From: JAATGI01 sp036510675
Lineage (GTDB): Bacteria; Pseudomonadota; Alphaproteobacteria; ATCC43930; CGMCC-115725
Assembly: GCA_036510675.1 (NCBI GenBank)
Contig: DATCDN010000048.1
Span: 1 to 38,507, forward strand
Reading direction: 5' to 3'
Length of the DNA: 38,507 bases
Positions 7,848 to 15,598 of this stretch are shown one piece after another. Made by a program: the position numbers and the translations under genes. Under the pieces are notes generated by a model. It did no database searches. It saw nothing but the letters and a program-made list of their open reading frames with translations, and was not told where the DNA came from. Each line of letters starts with the position of its first letter. The first letter of the stretch is position 1.

Positions 7848-8534
7848 GTGGCGAAGCGTGGCGCGCCCACCACCGGGCGCGCCCTGAACGAGCGCGTCAA
7901 GACCGCGAAGGGGCGCAAGCTTTCCTCGACCCGCTGGCTGGAGCGCCAGCTCAACGATCCCTATGTCGCCGAGGCGCGCCGGGTCGGCTATCGCTCGCGC
8001 GCGGCGTTCAAGCTGGCCGAGCTCGACGATCGGTTTCATTTTCTCGGCGACGGCAAGCGCGTGCTCGATCTCGGCGCCGCGCCCGGCGGCTGGACCCAGA
8101 TCGCGGTAGCGCGGGTCGGCAAGGCCAAGGTCGGCGACCGGGTGGTTGGTCTCGACCTCCTCGCCATCGACCCGGTCCCCGGCGCGACCCTGTTCCAGGG
8201 CGATTTTCTCGATGACGGCATCGAGCATAAATTGATCGAGGCGCTGGGCGCCGCGCCCGACGTGATCCTCTCCGACATGGCCGCGCCGGCGACCGGGCAT
8301 GCCCCGACCGACCACATCCGCATCGTGGCGCTGGTCGAAACCGCCTACGATTTTGCCCGCGAGGTCCTGGCGCCGGGCGGCGCCTTCGTCGCCAAGGTGT
8401 TTCAGGGCGGCACCGAGCGCGCGTTGCTGGAGCGCATGAAGAAGGATTTCGTCTCGGTGCGCCACGCCAAGCCGCCTGCCAGCCGCGCCGAATCCGCCGA
8501 AGTCTATGTCGTGGCGCAGGGCTTTCGGGGTTGA
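7848..8534 (+). CDS. rlmE: 23S rRNA (uridine2552-2'-O)-methyltransferase RlmE/FtsJ
   Basis: The enzyme 2'-O-methylates U2552 in the A-loop of 23S rRNA, a late step of large-subunit assembly. The 228-residue protein has the basic N-terminal tail, then RRVGYRSRAAFKLAELDDRF, whose Lys is the first member of the K-D-K-E catalytic tetrad. The SAM-binding motif VLDLGAAPGGWTQ, the catalytic Asp in ILSDMAAPATGH, the Lys in FVAKVFQGG and the Glu in SAEVYVVAQGF complete the site. GTG 7848 immediately follows the TAG stop of the phosphatase gene, so the two are translationally linked. Confidence 0.95.
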   Translation: MAKRGAPTTGRALNERVKTAKGRKLSSTRWLERQLNDPYVAEARRVGYRSRAAFKLAELDDRFHFLGDGKRVLDLGAAPGGWTQIAVARVGKAKVGDRVVGLDLLAIDPVPGATLFQGDFLDDGIEHKLIEALGAAPDVILSDMAAPATGHAPTDHIRIVALVETAYDFAREVLAPGGAFVAKVFQGGTERALLERMKKDFVSVRHAKPPASRAESAEVYVVAQGFRG

Positions 8535-8600
8535 GCTATTCCTGTTCCTCGTCGTCCTATACGGACTGTAAGTTCGATTCTGCACCTCCATGCTCTGCTC

Positions 8601-8643
8601 GCGCTCACCATGAGGGCGAGCGTCTCGAAGCACGCACGAGGGC
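8601..8643. repeat. Degenerate alphaproteobacterial intergenic (REP-like) repeat
   Basis: The 128-base gap between the convergent rlmE and Sel1 genes contains GCTCACCATGAGG followed by GCGTCTCGAAG and GCACGAGGG. These pieces resemble the arms of the CTCATC...GAG / GTCTCGAAGGACGC intergenic palindromes found in many alphaproteobacterial genomes. The central hairpin is lost or reduced. No terminator with a T-run is visible in this gap. Confidence 0.4.
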
Positions 8644-8662
8644 AAGGCAACTGAAATTCGCT

Positions 8663-10522
8663 CTAGGACTGAACCCGAATGCCGCGCTTGATGATTTTCT
8701 CGCGGGACTTCGCTTGGCTCAGCTCGCGCACCGACATCTTGGCCTCGACTCGCTGCAATGCCTCTTGCGCGCCCTGGTCGCCCTTTCCGGCGGCGACGCT
8801 GTACCAGGCATAGGCGTCGATCGGCGATTTGGTCACGCCGGCGCCCTGCTCGAACATATAGGCCAAGTTGAATTGCGCGTTGATCAGGCCGGATTCGGCC
8901 GCGCGCTTGAACCATTTCGCGGCCTCCGGCAGGTTGCGGGTGACGCCCAGCCCCTCGGCATAGGCATAGCCGAGATTGAGCGCGGCCGGCGGATGGCCCT
9001 TCTGCGCCGCTCGGGCGTACCAGCGCGCCGCCTCGGCGGAATCGCGGGTGACGCCCAGACCCTTGTCGCACAGGACGCCGTAATCGTATTGCGCCTCGGG
9101 CAGTCCGGAATCGGCCGATCGATGCAGCAGGTCGGCGGCGCGCTCATAGTCGCGCGGTACGCCCTTGCCCAGCGCATAGAGGATGCCCAGCCGATATTGG
9201 GCCAGATGATCGCCGGCCTTGGCACGGGGTTCGAGCGATGCCGCCAGTTTCTCGTCATTGGGCGAGGAAAGGGCGTCGGATTTCGGCGTCAGCGTCGCCG
9301 GCACGGTTGAGGCGGGCGCGGCGGCCGGCAGCGGCGGCATGGTTGCCGCCATCGCCATCTGGGTCGGCGCCGTCTTCGGATCGGTCGGCCGCGCGGTTGC
9401 CTGCGGTGCGACCCGCGCTGGGTCGGGCCGCGTCGGGGCTTGCGGCGCGGCGGCGACCGGCGCCGGAAGTTGCTCGGACTGAACCGTCGCGGCGGCACGC
9501 GCCGCGACGGTGGGCGCGGGTAGGGCTTGAACGGGTGTCGGCGGCGCCGCGCTATCGCTGGGCGCGGGGGCGAGCGTCGCGGTCTGCGTCGGGGGAATGA
9601 TCCGCTCCGGCGCGGTGGGCGCCGTCGCGGTTTGAGCCGGGGCGGCGGCCGGCGCGCTGGGCGTGACCGCGGGTGCTGCGCCGGCGACCGCGACTGGGGC
9701 CGGCGCCGTGGGCGCGGCAGCCGCGACATCGATCGGCGGGGGCGGCACCGCCGTGAAGATGGCATGATGATCGGTGGCGCTGCGTGAGACGCGCAGCGGC
9801 GCCCCGTCGAGCTCGTCGGGCGAGGGCAGGGCGCTGACCCGGCGATCGCTTGACACATCGTGCGACCGGCTGTCGCCGCTGGCGCTGTCGCGGCCGCCAA
9901 TGATTCCGGGATCGCGGATCAGGGCCACCGAGACGATCGCCAGCACCGCCGCGACGCCGATCGCGCCGATCATCGGAATGGCGCGGCTGCGGGCCGGTGG
10001 GACCGGCGCCTCCGGCCGTGGCCGGCGCGGCGGCGGATAGTCGATCGGCTGGCCCAGCGTCAGCGGCTCCTCGACCGCCTCACGGAAGAGATCGGCCTCG
10101 GCCATCGCGGCTTCGGCGCGCACCTGCTGGATCGCGTAGGGCGAATATTGGTCGGAATAATCGTCCGCGCGCGGGACGGCGGCCACCGCCGGCGGCGGCG
10201 CCTCGCGACGATCGCGGCCTAGTGACGGGTTGGGCGGCTGGCCCGGCACGTCGATGCGCGGCGTGCCGCGTGGCGGCGCGAAATTCCGCGCCGGCGGCGG
10301 GCCGGCCAGCGGCTCGACCCGCTCCCGCGCCAGGTGCAACGCCGGCGGCATGCCGCAGGCGTTGCGGATCGCGCGTTCCATCCAGGCTTCGACGGTCAGG
10401 CCGGATTGCCGTGCCGCCGTCTCGGCCATGCGCCGCACCGCCGGATCGATCCAGGCCGCGTCCCAGCGCAACGCCGCGAAATTGCTGCGCCGCTGCTCGC
10501 TCATATCGGGGGAGATGCTCAT
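8663..10522 (-). CDS. PodJ-like membrane protein with Sel1 repeats
   Basis: The 619-residue protein has a polar-organiser-like layout. An N-terminal segment (DPAVRRMAETAARQSGLTVE then AWMERAIRNACG, residues 26-57) resembles the short conserved N-terminus of PodJ-type proteins. A cytoplasmic proline-rich part follows, with one membrane segment (residues 182-202, IPMIGAIGVAAVLAIVSVAL). A long Ala/Pro/Thr-rich periplasmic linker leads to at least four Sel1/TPR-like repeats near residues 430-600 (AQYRLGILYALGKGVPRDYE, QYDYGVLCDKGLG, ALNLGYAYAEGLG, QFNLAYMFEQGAG). Its ATG overlaps the stop of the preceding gene as ATGA; a second ATG is seven codons in. Sel1 repeats mediate protein-protein contacts. 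A role in placing factors at the cell pole or envelope is inferred from architecture only. Confidence 0.75.
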   Translation of the reverse strand: MSISPDMSEQRRSNFAALRWDAAWIDPAVRRMAETAARQSGLTVEAWMERAIRNACGMPPALHLARERVEPLAGPPPARNFAPPRGTPRIDVPGQPPNPSLGRDRREAPPPAVAAVPRADDYSDQYSPYAIQQVRAEAAMAEADLFREAVEEPLTLGQPIDYPPPRRPRPEAPVPPARSRAIPMIGAIGVAAVLAIVSVALIRDPGIIGGRDSASGDSRSHDVSSDRRVSALPSPDELDGAPLRVSRSATDHHAIFTAVPPPPIDVAAAAPTAPAPVAVAGAAPAVTPSAPAAAPAQTATAPTAPERIIPPTQTATLAPAPSDSAAPPTPVQALPAPTVAARAAATVQSEQLPAPVAAAPQAPTRPDPARVAPQATARPTDPKTAPTQMAMAATMPPLPAAAPASTVPATLTPKSDALSSPNDEKLAASLEPRAKAGDHLAQYRLGILYALGKGVPRDYERAADLLHRSADSGLPEAQYDYGVLCDKGLGVTRDSAEAARWYARAAQKGHPPAALNLGYAYAEGLGVTRNLPEAAKWFKRAAESGLINAQFNLAYMFEQGAGVTKSPIDAYAWYSVAAGKGDQGAQEALQRVEAKMSVRELSQAKSREKIIKRGIRVQS

Positions 10523-11577
10523 TGTATGCGTTGTCCACTGGCGCTTGGCGGAACGGCCGGGCTGGCCGCGTCGGGATCTTCGTGATCGAGCAGCGCAAAG
10601 GCCTGCTCGCGTGACAGCGCGCCCCGGTCGATGAGATCGCGCAGGCGATCCGACAGGCTGAGAAGACGGAGCGAGCGCGAAATCTGATCGCGGTTGCGGC
10701 CGGTGGCGACGGTGATGTCGCCGATGCTGGCCATATGCTCGGTCATCAGCTTCAGATAAACCCGCGCCTCGCCGATCGGCGACAATTCATTCCGCTGGAG
10801 GCTGGCGACCAGCTTCGCCAACGCGGCCTGTCGTTCCTCCGCGCGGGCCTGCGCCGCCGAGGAGCGCGCGAGCGGGGCCGCCGCCGGCGTGGGTGGGCCG
10901 GGCGGCGTGGTCGGCATCGGCGGCCGCGCGCTTGGGCGCGGCGCGGCGGTTGCTTGCGGCGCGGCCGCTTGCGGTGCTGTGGATTGTTGTGCTGTGAATT
11001 GCGGGGATAACCGCGATGGCGCCGCAGCGGGCGGGATCGACTGCGGTACGGCCGTCGCGGCCGCGCGGCGTGGCGTGGTCAATTCGGGATAGTTGGCCAG
11101 CACCTCATCGGCATTGGGCATCGGCCGACTGGCCGCGCGCGCCGGCTCGCGTCGTGGCTCGGCCTGACGCAATTCGGTCTGGCGTGGCGGCTCGGCTGGC
11201 GCCGTCGCGTCGCGGCGGGGCGCGGTGAAGGCGGCGGCGAGGCCCGATCCATTGATGGCGCGCGCGGTGGGCGGCGGAGTGGCGGGCGCCGCCACGGGGC
11301 TGGCGGGTTCGGTGGCGCGGGCCTGCGGCGCCGGCTCGCGTGGCACTTCGGTGATCTTCGCGGCCGCGCGCCGCTGGTCGCTGGCGCCGCCATTGACGTG
11401 TCGGGCGATCGCGGCGCGCGGCGCCAATTCGCGCGACGGCGCCACGCCTTCCTCGGCGCAGGTATCGCGGATCATTTTTCCGAGCCAGCGATGCAGCGGC
11501 AGACCATCGCGCTGTGCTGCGTTTTCGGCTTCCTGACGCACGTCCCCCGGAAGCCTGTCCAGTTGCCAGTCGCTCAC
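10519..11577 (-). CDS. PodJ-like N-terminus fused to a ParB-type helix-turn-helix domain
   Basis: This 352-residue protein has an unusual combination. Residues about 5-45 (LDRLPGDVRQEAENAAQRDG then RWLGKMIRDTCAEEG) resemble the N-terminus of the following gene's product. A low-complexity Ala/Pro/Arg-rich linker fills residues 60-245. Residues 256-333 match the ParB/KorB helix-turn-helix region: LVASLQRNELSPIGEARVYL, then IGDITVATGRNRDQISRSLR and LLSLSDRLRDLIDRGALS. The ParB N-terminal CTP-binding box (GERRxRA) and C-terminal dimer domain are missing, so it is not a chromosome-partition ParB. The GTG start at 11577 has GAGG and AGGAG just upstream. It precedes the Sel1 gene with a four-base overlap. 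Sequence-specific DNA binding is plausible, but the target is unknown. Confidence 0.7.
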   Translation of the reverse strand: MSDWQLDRLPGDVRQEAENAAQRDGLPLHRWLGKMIRDTCAEEGVAPSRELAPRAAIARHVNGGASDQRRAAAKITEVPREPAPQARATEPASPVAAPATPPPTARAINGSGLAAAFTAPRRDATAPAEPPRQTELRQAEPRREPARAASRPMPNADEVLANYPELTTPRRAAATAVPQSIPPAAAPSRLSPQFTAQQSTAPQAAAPQATAAPRPSARPPMPTTPPGPPTPAAAPLARSSAAQARAEERQAALAKLVASLQRNELSPIGEARVYLKLMTEHMASIGDITVATGRNRDQISRSLRLLSLSDRLRDLIDRGALSREQAFALLDHEDPDAASPAVPPSASGQRIQ

Positions 11578-12079
11578 TCTACCTCACTCCTATCGGGCAG
11601 ATTTCGACTATAAACAGCGCAAGACAAAAGTGGAGCGGCGACGTTGCGCGCGTGCCGCGCCTCTTGACAACCCAAGCTCTTTGTTGAAGTTTTCAAACAT
11701 AATACAGTTTCAATCCGATCGTCTCGGTTGCGTAAAAAAGGCAATTCGCGGTGCGACTCGCTTGGGCCGGTCACGGTTCGAACGGCGCGACGCGGGGGAG
11801 TGCGAATGATCATCGCCAGCGACGGCCATGTCGGTGCGCCGACCGCGCGTTGGGCATACCAATCATCCATTCTTTCTCATCGCGTTTCGCACGTTCGTGG
11901 CCCCGCCGTGCGCAGCCGCGACAATGACATTGTTGTCGCGATTGGCGCCATGGAAATCGGACTGAAAAACCGCGCCGCGCGCCGCGCCGGATAATGCACG
12001 ATCGCAAGCTTGGCTTCTTAAGCATTGGTTCGTCGAGGAAACGGTATCCGCCCAATTCAAATTCGTGTCGGAGACAAAA
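11578..12079. other. 502-base intergenic region between divergent genes
   Basis: No convincing gene lies here; the short open frames on both strands show no family resemblance. The left part (about 11660-11720) is AT-rich and should hold the promoter for the leftward ParB-HTH/Sel1 pair. It contains a 13-base palindrome TTGAA-GTT-TTCAA (11684-11696) that could be an operator. A 7-9 bp hairpin GCGACAA...TTGTCGC lies at 11918-11939. The rightward methyltransferase gene must also be transcribed from here. I looked for the core of SAM-II and SAH riboswitches and did not recognise either. Confidence 0.4.
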
Positions 12080-13195
12080 ATGAGTTCATCCTTGAAGCCG
12101 CCCTATCGCGCGGACCATGTCGGCAGCCTGTTGCGGCCCGACTCGCTGAAGGCCGCGCGCACGCAATGGCTCGACGGCAAGTTCGACGCGGCGGAGCTGC
12201 GCGGGCTGGAGGACGAGGCGATCCGCGGCGCGGTCGCGCTGCAGGAAAGCGTCGGCCTTTCCAGCATCACCGACGGCGAATTCCGCCGCACCTCGTTTCA
12301 TTTCGATTTCCTCGGCCGGATCGAGGGTGTGTCGGCGGAGCTGGGGCGCGCGCCCGATGCCAATGCCCCGTCGGGTCAGGCGTTTCAGCCGCCGCAGTTG
12401 AAGATCGTCGGAAAAATCCGCCACGGCAGGGCAATCGAGGTTGAGGGCTTCCGGTTCCTCAAGAGCGTGACGACGCGCACGCCCAAAATCACCATCCCAT
12501 CGCCGACCATGTTGCTGCGTGGCGGGCGCGCGGCGGTGAGCGCGGCGGCCTATCCCGATCTCGACGTCTATTTCAACGACGTGATCGAGGTCTATGCCGC
12601 CGAGCTCAAGGCGCTGGCCGATGCCGGCTGCGCCTATGTCCAGTTCGACGATACGAACTTCGCCTATCTGTGCGACCAGAAGATGCGCCAGGCGATGCGC
12701 GATCGCGGCGAGGACCCGGAGGCGCTGCCGCGCCGCTATGTCAAACTGATCAACGCGGTGATCGAGAAGAAGCCGCCCGCGATGGCGATCTGCATCCATC
12801 TGTGCCGGGGCAACATGGCCGGACGCTGGGCGGCGGAGGGCGGCTATGATCCGATCGCGGAAACGGTGTTCGGCGATCTGGCGGTCGATGGCTATTTCCT
12901 CGAATATGAATCGGCGCGCGCCGGCGGCTTCGAGCCGCTGCGCTTCATGCCGGAGGACAAGAAGGTGATCCTGGGTCTCGTCAGCTCCAAGGTGCCCGAG
13001 ATGGAGACGAAGGATGTGCTGAAGCGTCAGGTCGAGGATGCCGGCAAGTTCATGGCGATCGGTCAGATGGGCCTCTCGCCGCAATGCGGTTTCGCCTCGG
13101 GCTTCCAGGGCAATCCGGTGACCGAGGAGATCGAGCGGCGCAAGCTGGCCCTGGTGGTGGAGACCGCGACCGAGATTTGGGGCTCGGCGCAATAG
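12080..13195 (+). CDS. MetE C-terminal-like (YxjG/YxjH-type) cobalamin-independent methyltransferase
   Basis: The 371-residue protein corresponds to the catalytic C-terminal half of MetE. It has the N-terminal YRADHVGSLLRP and ITDGEFRRTSFHFDFLG motifs of the YxjG/YxjH subgroup. The zinc-site pattern is His and Cys in IHLCRGN, Glu in LEYESARAG and Cys in PQCGFASG. Such stand-alone enzymes transfer a methyl (or alkyl) group to a thiol; some make methionine from homocysteine, others act on different thiols, so the substrate is open. ATG 12080 is preferred because GGAG (12070-12073) sits six bases before it; a GTG at 12065 is also in frame. A GntR regulator follows three bases after its stop, suggesting a self-contained regulated unit. 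Confidence 0.88.
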   Translation: MSSSLKPPYRADHVGSLLRPDSLKAARTQWLDGKFDAAELRGLEDEAIRGAVALQESVGLSSITDGEFRRTSFHFDFLGRIEGVSAELGRAPDANAPSGQAFQPPQLKIVGKIRHGRAIEVEGFRFLKSVTTRTPKITIPSPTMLLRGGRAAVSAAAYPDLDVYFNDVIEVYAAELKALADAGCAYVQFDDTNFAYLCDQKMRQAMRDRGEDPEALPRRYVKLINAVIEKKPPAMAICIHLCRGNMAGRWAAEGGYDPIAETVFGDLAVDGYFLEYESARAGGFEPLRFMPEDKKVILGLVSSKVPEMETKDVLKRQVEDAGKFMAIGQMGLSPQCGFASGFQGNPVTEEIERRKLALVVETATEIWGSAQ

Positions 13196-13198
13196 GCC

Positions 13199-13981
13199 AT
13201 GCCGCGCGCCACCGCCAGGACCGGCGCGCCCGAGCGCGGCGCCGACGCGGCGCCCCGCCAGACGGCGCGCGATGGCACGCTGTCGTGGCGCATCATCCGG
13301 CAAATCCGCTCGATGCTGTTCGCCGGCGAGCTTAAGTCAGGCGAGCGGCTGGGCGGCGAGATCGAGCTGGCGCGGCGCTACGGCGTCAGCCGGATGGCGA
13401 TCCGCGACGCGCTGCGCTCGCTCGAGGCGGCCGGCATCGTCGAGATTCGCGTCGGCGCCAAGGGCGGCACCTACATCGCGGGCGGCAATATCGAGCGCTT
13501 CGCCGACGCGTTGGCGATTCAATTGAAGCTGATCGGGGTCACCATCGCGGAAATCTTCGACGCGCAGATCGCCATCGAGGTGACCTCGACCGAACTCGCC
13601 GCGCTCCATGCCGATGACGACGATCTCGCCCGCCTGCGCGAGATTTTGCGCGGCCAGCGCGAGCAGCGCCACGCCAAGGCGGAATTCACCGACCTGTCGC
13701 TGCGCTTTCACGAAACGGTGGTGGCGGCCTCGCACAATCGGGCGATGATCGCGCAATTCAAGGCACTGCGCTTCGTGCTGGAGCCGCTCTATGCGCGCCG
13801 GCTCACCGACGAGGTCGCGACCCGGGTGATCGCGGCCAACGCCGCGCTGCTGGCGCGGATCGAGGCGCGCGATGCCGAGGGCGCCCGGGCGCTGATGCAT
13901 CGCCGGCTCCAGATCATCCGCGCGCGCCAACTCACCGCCGCCGATGCCGAGCGCGCCGACTTCGCCGCCGAACCGAGCTGA
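13199..13981 (+). CDS. GntR-family transcriptional regulator, FadR subfamily (FCD domain)
   Basis: This 260-residue regulator has an N-terminal winged helix-turn-helix (SWRIIRQIRSMLFAGELKSG then RLGGEIELARRYGVSRMAIR and RSLEAAGIVEIRVGAKGGTY). An all-helical FCD effector domain follows from about residue 110, with Asp/His metal-site candidates (IFDAQIAIEV, SLRFHETVVAAS and the final MHRRLQII region). The first 25 residues are a low-complexity tail and the true start could be later. Its gene follows the MetE-like gene directly. Local control of that gene by a small carboxylate or related ligand is likely but unproven. Confidence 0.88.
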   Translation: MPRATARTGAPERGADAAPRQTARDGTLSWRIIRQIRSMLFAGELKSGERLGGEIELARRYGVSRMAIRDALRSLEAAGIVEIRVGAKGGTYIAGGNIERFADALAIQLKLIGVTIAEIFDAQIAIEVTSTELAALHADDDDLARLREILRGQREQRHAKAEFTDLSLRFHETVVAASHNRAMIAQFKALRFVLEPLYARRLTDEVATRVIAANAALLARIEARDAEGARALMHRRLQIIRARQLTAADAERADFAAEPS

Positions 13982-14047
13982 GCCGCCCGCATCGGCCGAT
14001 TGAGTTTGGCGGCGTGCCCGCGTAAGCTTCGCGGCGGGGAGCGGAGA

Positions 14048-14230
14048 ATGGCCACGCTGGACGATGCGATGAAGCAGTTGGAGGGCGCGATCGGCCGCCT
14101 TGAAAGGGTGGCCGGCAAACCGGCGACGCGCGCCCGTCCGGAATCGACCGTGCTCGCGCAGACCGCGGCGCAGGTGGCGGCGCGGCTTGACGCCACCATC
14201 GCGCGGCTCGACGCCATTCTGGAAGATTGA
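14048..14230 (+). CDS. Small coiled-coil protein (DUF4164-like) upstream of zapA
   Basis: The product is a 60-residue, mostly helical protein: TLDDAMKQLEGAIGRLERVA, a short basic linker, then a second amphipathic helix ARLDATIARLDAILED. ATG 14048 has a purine-rich GGGGAGCGGAGA directly before it. Its TGA stop overlaps the zapA ATG by one base. Small DUF4164-like proteins occupy this position before zapA in many alphaproteobacteria. A supporting role with ZapA in division is possible, but no function has been recognised from sequence. Confidence 0.75.
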   Translation: MATLDDAMKQLEGAIGRLERVAGKPATRARPESTVLAQTAAQVAARLDATIARLDAILED

Positions 14231-14544
14231 TGGCCCAGGTCACGATCACCCTCAACGGGCGGGACTATCCAATCGGCTGCGGCCCAGGCGAGGAGGGGCG
14301 CATCCGTGAGCTGGCGCGCGGCGTCGATGCACGGATCAAGCAATTCGGCCCGCAGATCGGCCAGACCGGCGAGGCGCGGGTGCTGGTCATGCTGCTGCTG
14401 ACCATGGCCGACGAGTTGCAGGAAGCGAAGGCCGGTGGCGGCGGCGGTAACGGTCACGCCCCCGATGCGATGGCCGACGGCATCGTGGCGCTGGCGCGGC
14501 GCATCGAGACCGTTGCGGAACGGCTGGAGAGTCCCAAGATATAG
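14230..14544 (+). CDS. zapA: Cell division protein ZapA
   Basis: ZapA binds and bundles FtsZ filaments to stabilise the Z-ring. The 104-residue protein begins with the family pattern (VTITLNGRDYPIGCGPGEEG then RIRELARGVDARIKQF). It continues with a helix rich in Leu/Met (VLVMLLLTMADELQEAK) and a C-terminal coiled coil (IVALARRIETVAERLE) separated by a Gly-rich hinge. The ATG overlaps the preceding TGA. 6S RNA follows immediately, the standard arrangement in proteobacteria. Confidence 0.92.
   Translation: MAQVTITLNGRDYPIGCGPGEEGRIRELARGVDARIKQFGPQIGQTGEARVLVMLLLTMADELQEAKAGGGGGNGHAPDAMADGIVALARRIETVAERLESPKI
14513..14542 (+). promoter_or_regulatory. Probable sigma-70 promoter for 6S RNA
   Basis: TTGCGG (14513-14518) and AGATAT (14537-14542) with an 18-base spacer lie at the end of zapA. 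They would start transcription around 14550, just before the first bases of the 6S terminal stem. The same -35 hexamer and spacer occur in front of rpoZ. Confidence 0.5.
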
Positions 14545-14551
14545 CGACGAG

Positions 14552-14720
14552 ACAGAATGGATGGGGCTGCGCGGTGCGTTAGGTCGCAGATACCCCGGGG
14601 CCGATATTCACCTCCAGGGGGCTGTCCCTGTCGGGACCGTGGTCCCGGTATATGGCTCCCACCTGCGTAAGCGGGCCGCGAGGGTAAAGCATACCGACGG
14701 CCAAGCGGCTCCATCCTACT
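14552..14720 (+). ncRNA. ssrS: 6S RNA
   Basis: 6S RNA mimics an open promoter and sequesters the housekeeping RNA polymerase holoenzyme. The ends pair in an 11-bp terminal stem: GGATGGGGCTG (14559-14569) with CGGCTCCATCC (14706-14716), two of the pairs being G-U. The interior contains CCGATATTCACC, similar to the CCGATATTT segment of enteric 6S RNA. Flanking long imperfect stems (CCCCGGGGCC, GGGACCGTGGTCCC) leave a large central bubble. Position between zapA and a downstream metabolic gene is the conserved location. In many relatives a fau (5-formyltetrahydrofolate cyclo-ligase) gene follows; it is absent here. Exact ends are estimated from the stem and promoter. Confidence 0.88.
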
Positions 14721-14728
14721 ATATGTTT

Positions 14729-14754
14729 CCTCTCCACCCCTGGGGGCGGAGAGG
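14729..14754 (+). terminator. Hairpin terminator candidate after 6S RNA
   Basis: CCTCTCC (14729-14735) pairs with GGAGAGG (14748-14754), with an inner CCCC/GGGG pairing. It is followed by GCTTTCGT, a weak T-run. It sits between the 6S RNA 3' end and the phosphoesterase start at 14774. Confidence 0.55.
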
Positions 14755-14773
14755 GCTTTCGTATGAGGCGGCG

Positions 14774-15598
14774 ATGCGGATTCTGTTTTGCGGTGATGTC
14801 GTGGGCCGCGCCGGCCGCGACGCCGTGATCGCCAACCTGCCGCGGCTGCGCCGCGACCTCCGGCTCGATTTCATTGTCGTGAATGGCGAGAATGCCGCGC
14901 ACGGCTTCGGCATCACCGCCGACATCTGCCGCGATTTCCATGCCGCCGGCTGCGATGTCATCACCGGGGGCAATCACTCCTGGGACAAGAAAGAGATAAT
15001 CCCCTACATCGCTGGCGATCCGCGCCTGCTGCGGCCGATGAATTTTCCGCCCGGCACCCCAGGCAACGGCCACGGCATCTACCGGCTGGCGGACGGCCGC
15101 GCGATCCTGGTGATCAATGCTATGGGCCGGCTGTTCATGGACGCGATCGACGATCCCTTCCGCGCCGTCGATGCGCTGCTGAAACAGCATCCGCTGGGCA
15201 GCGTCGATGCCATCCTGGTGGATTTTCACGGCGAGGCGACCTCGGAGAAGGTCGCGATGGGGGTGTTCTGCGACGGCCGCGCTTCCGCCGTGGTCGGCAG
15301 CCATACCCATGTCCCGACCGCGGATCATCGCATCCTGCCCGGCGGCACGGCGTTCCAGACCGATGCCGGCATGTGCGGCGATTACGATAGCGTCATCGGC
15401 ATCAAGAAGGAGACCGTGGTCGCCCGCTTCGTCACCAAGATCCAGGGCGAGCGGATGCAGGTGGCGGAGGGCGAGGGCACGCTGTGCGGTCTCTATATCG
15501 CGACCGACGACGCCACCGGGTTGGCGACCGAGGTGGCGCCGGTGCGGGTCGGCGGCCGGCTGGCCCCCGCCATGCCGCGCACGGATTCTGCCGCGTGA
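14774..15598 (+). CDS. YmdB-type metallophosphoesterase (TIGR00282 family)
   Basis: This 274-residue calcineurin-like phosphoesterase belongs to the YmdB group; some members hydrolyse 2',3'-cyclic nucleotides. The di-metal site motifs are all present: GDVVGRAGRDA, VNGENAAHGFGIT, GGNHSWDKKE, VDFHGEATSEK and GSHTHVPTAD, with the family's late TDAGMCGDYDSVIG. ATG 14774 directly precedes the conserved MRILFCGD. It lies downstream of 6S RNA, where relatives often have fau first. Its stop overlaps the next start as GTGA. Confidence 0.9.
   Translation: MRILFCGDVVGRAGRDAVIANLPRLRRDLRLDFIVVNGENAAHGFGITADICRDFHAAGCDVITGGNHSWDKKEIIPYIAGDPRLLRPMNFPPGTPGNGHGIYRLADGRAILVINAMGRLFMDAIDDPFRAVDALLKQHPLGSVDAILVDFHGEATSEKVAMGVFCDGRASAVVGSHTHVPTADHRILPGGTAFQTDAGMCGDYDSVIGIKKETVVARFVTKIQGERMQVAEGEGTLCGLYIATDDATGLATEVAPVRVGGRLAPAMPRTDSAA

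Noticed and set aside
7215..9071. Long minus-strand open frame (over 600 codons) opposite ppx and rlmE
   Set aside because: It is the antisense of two well-recognised genes, has no family resemblance and is rich in Arg/Gly/Ala/His, as expected from high-GC codon bias.
11574..11870. 98-codon minus-strand frame upstream of the ParB-HTH gene
   Set aside because: It crosses the probable promoter region, has no ribosome binding site or family resemblance, and overlaps the real start of the next gene.
11728..11994. 88-codon plus-strand frame upstream of the MetE-like gene
   Set aside because: No ribosome binding site, Arg-rich composition and no family match; treated as non-coding leader.
12000..12079. 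Methionine-related riboswitch before the MetE-like gene
   Set aside because: No SAM-II or SAH core sequence or pseudoknot pairing could be recognised.
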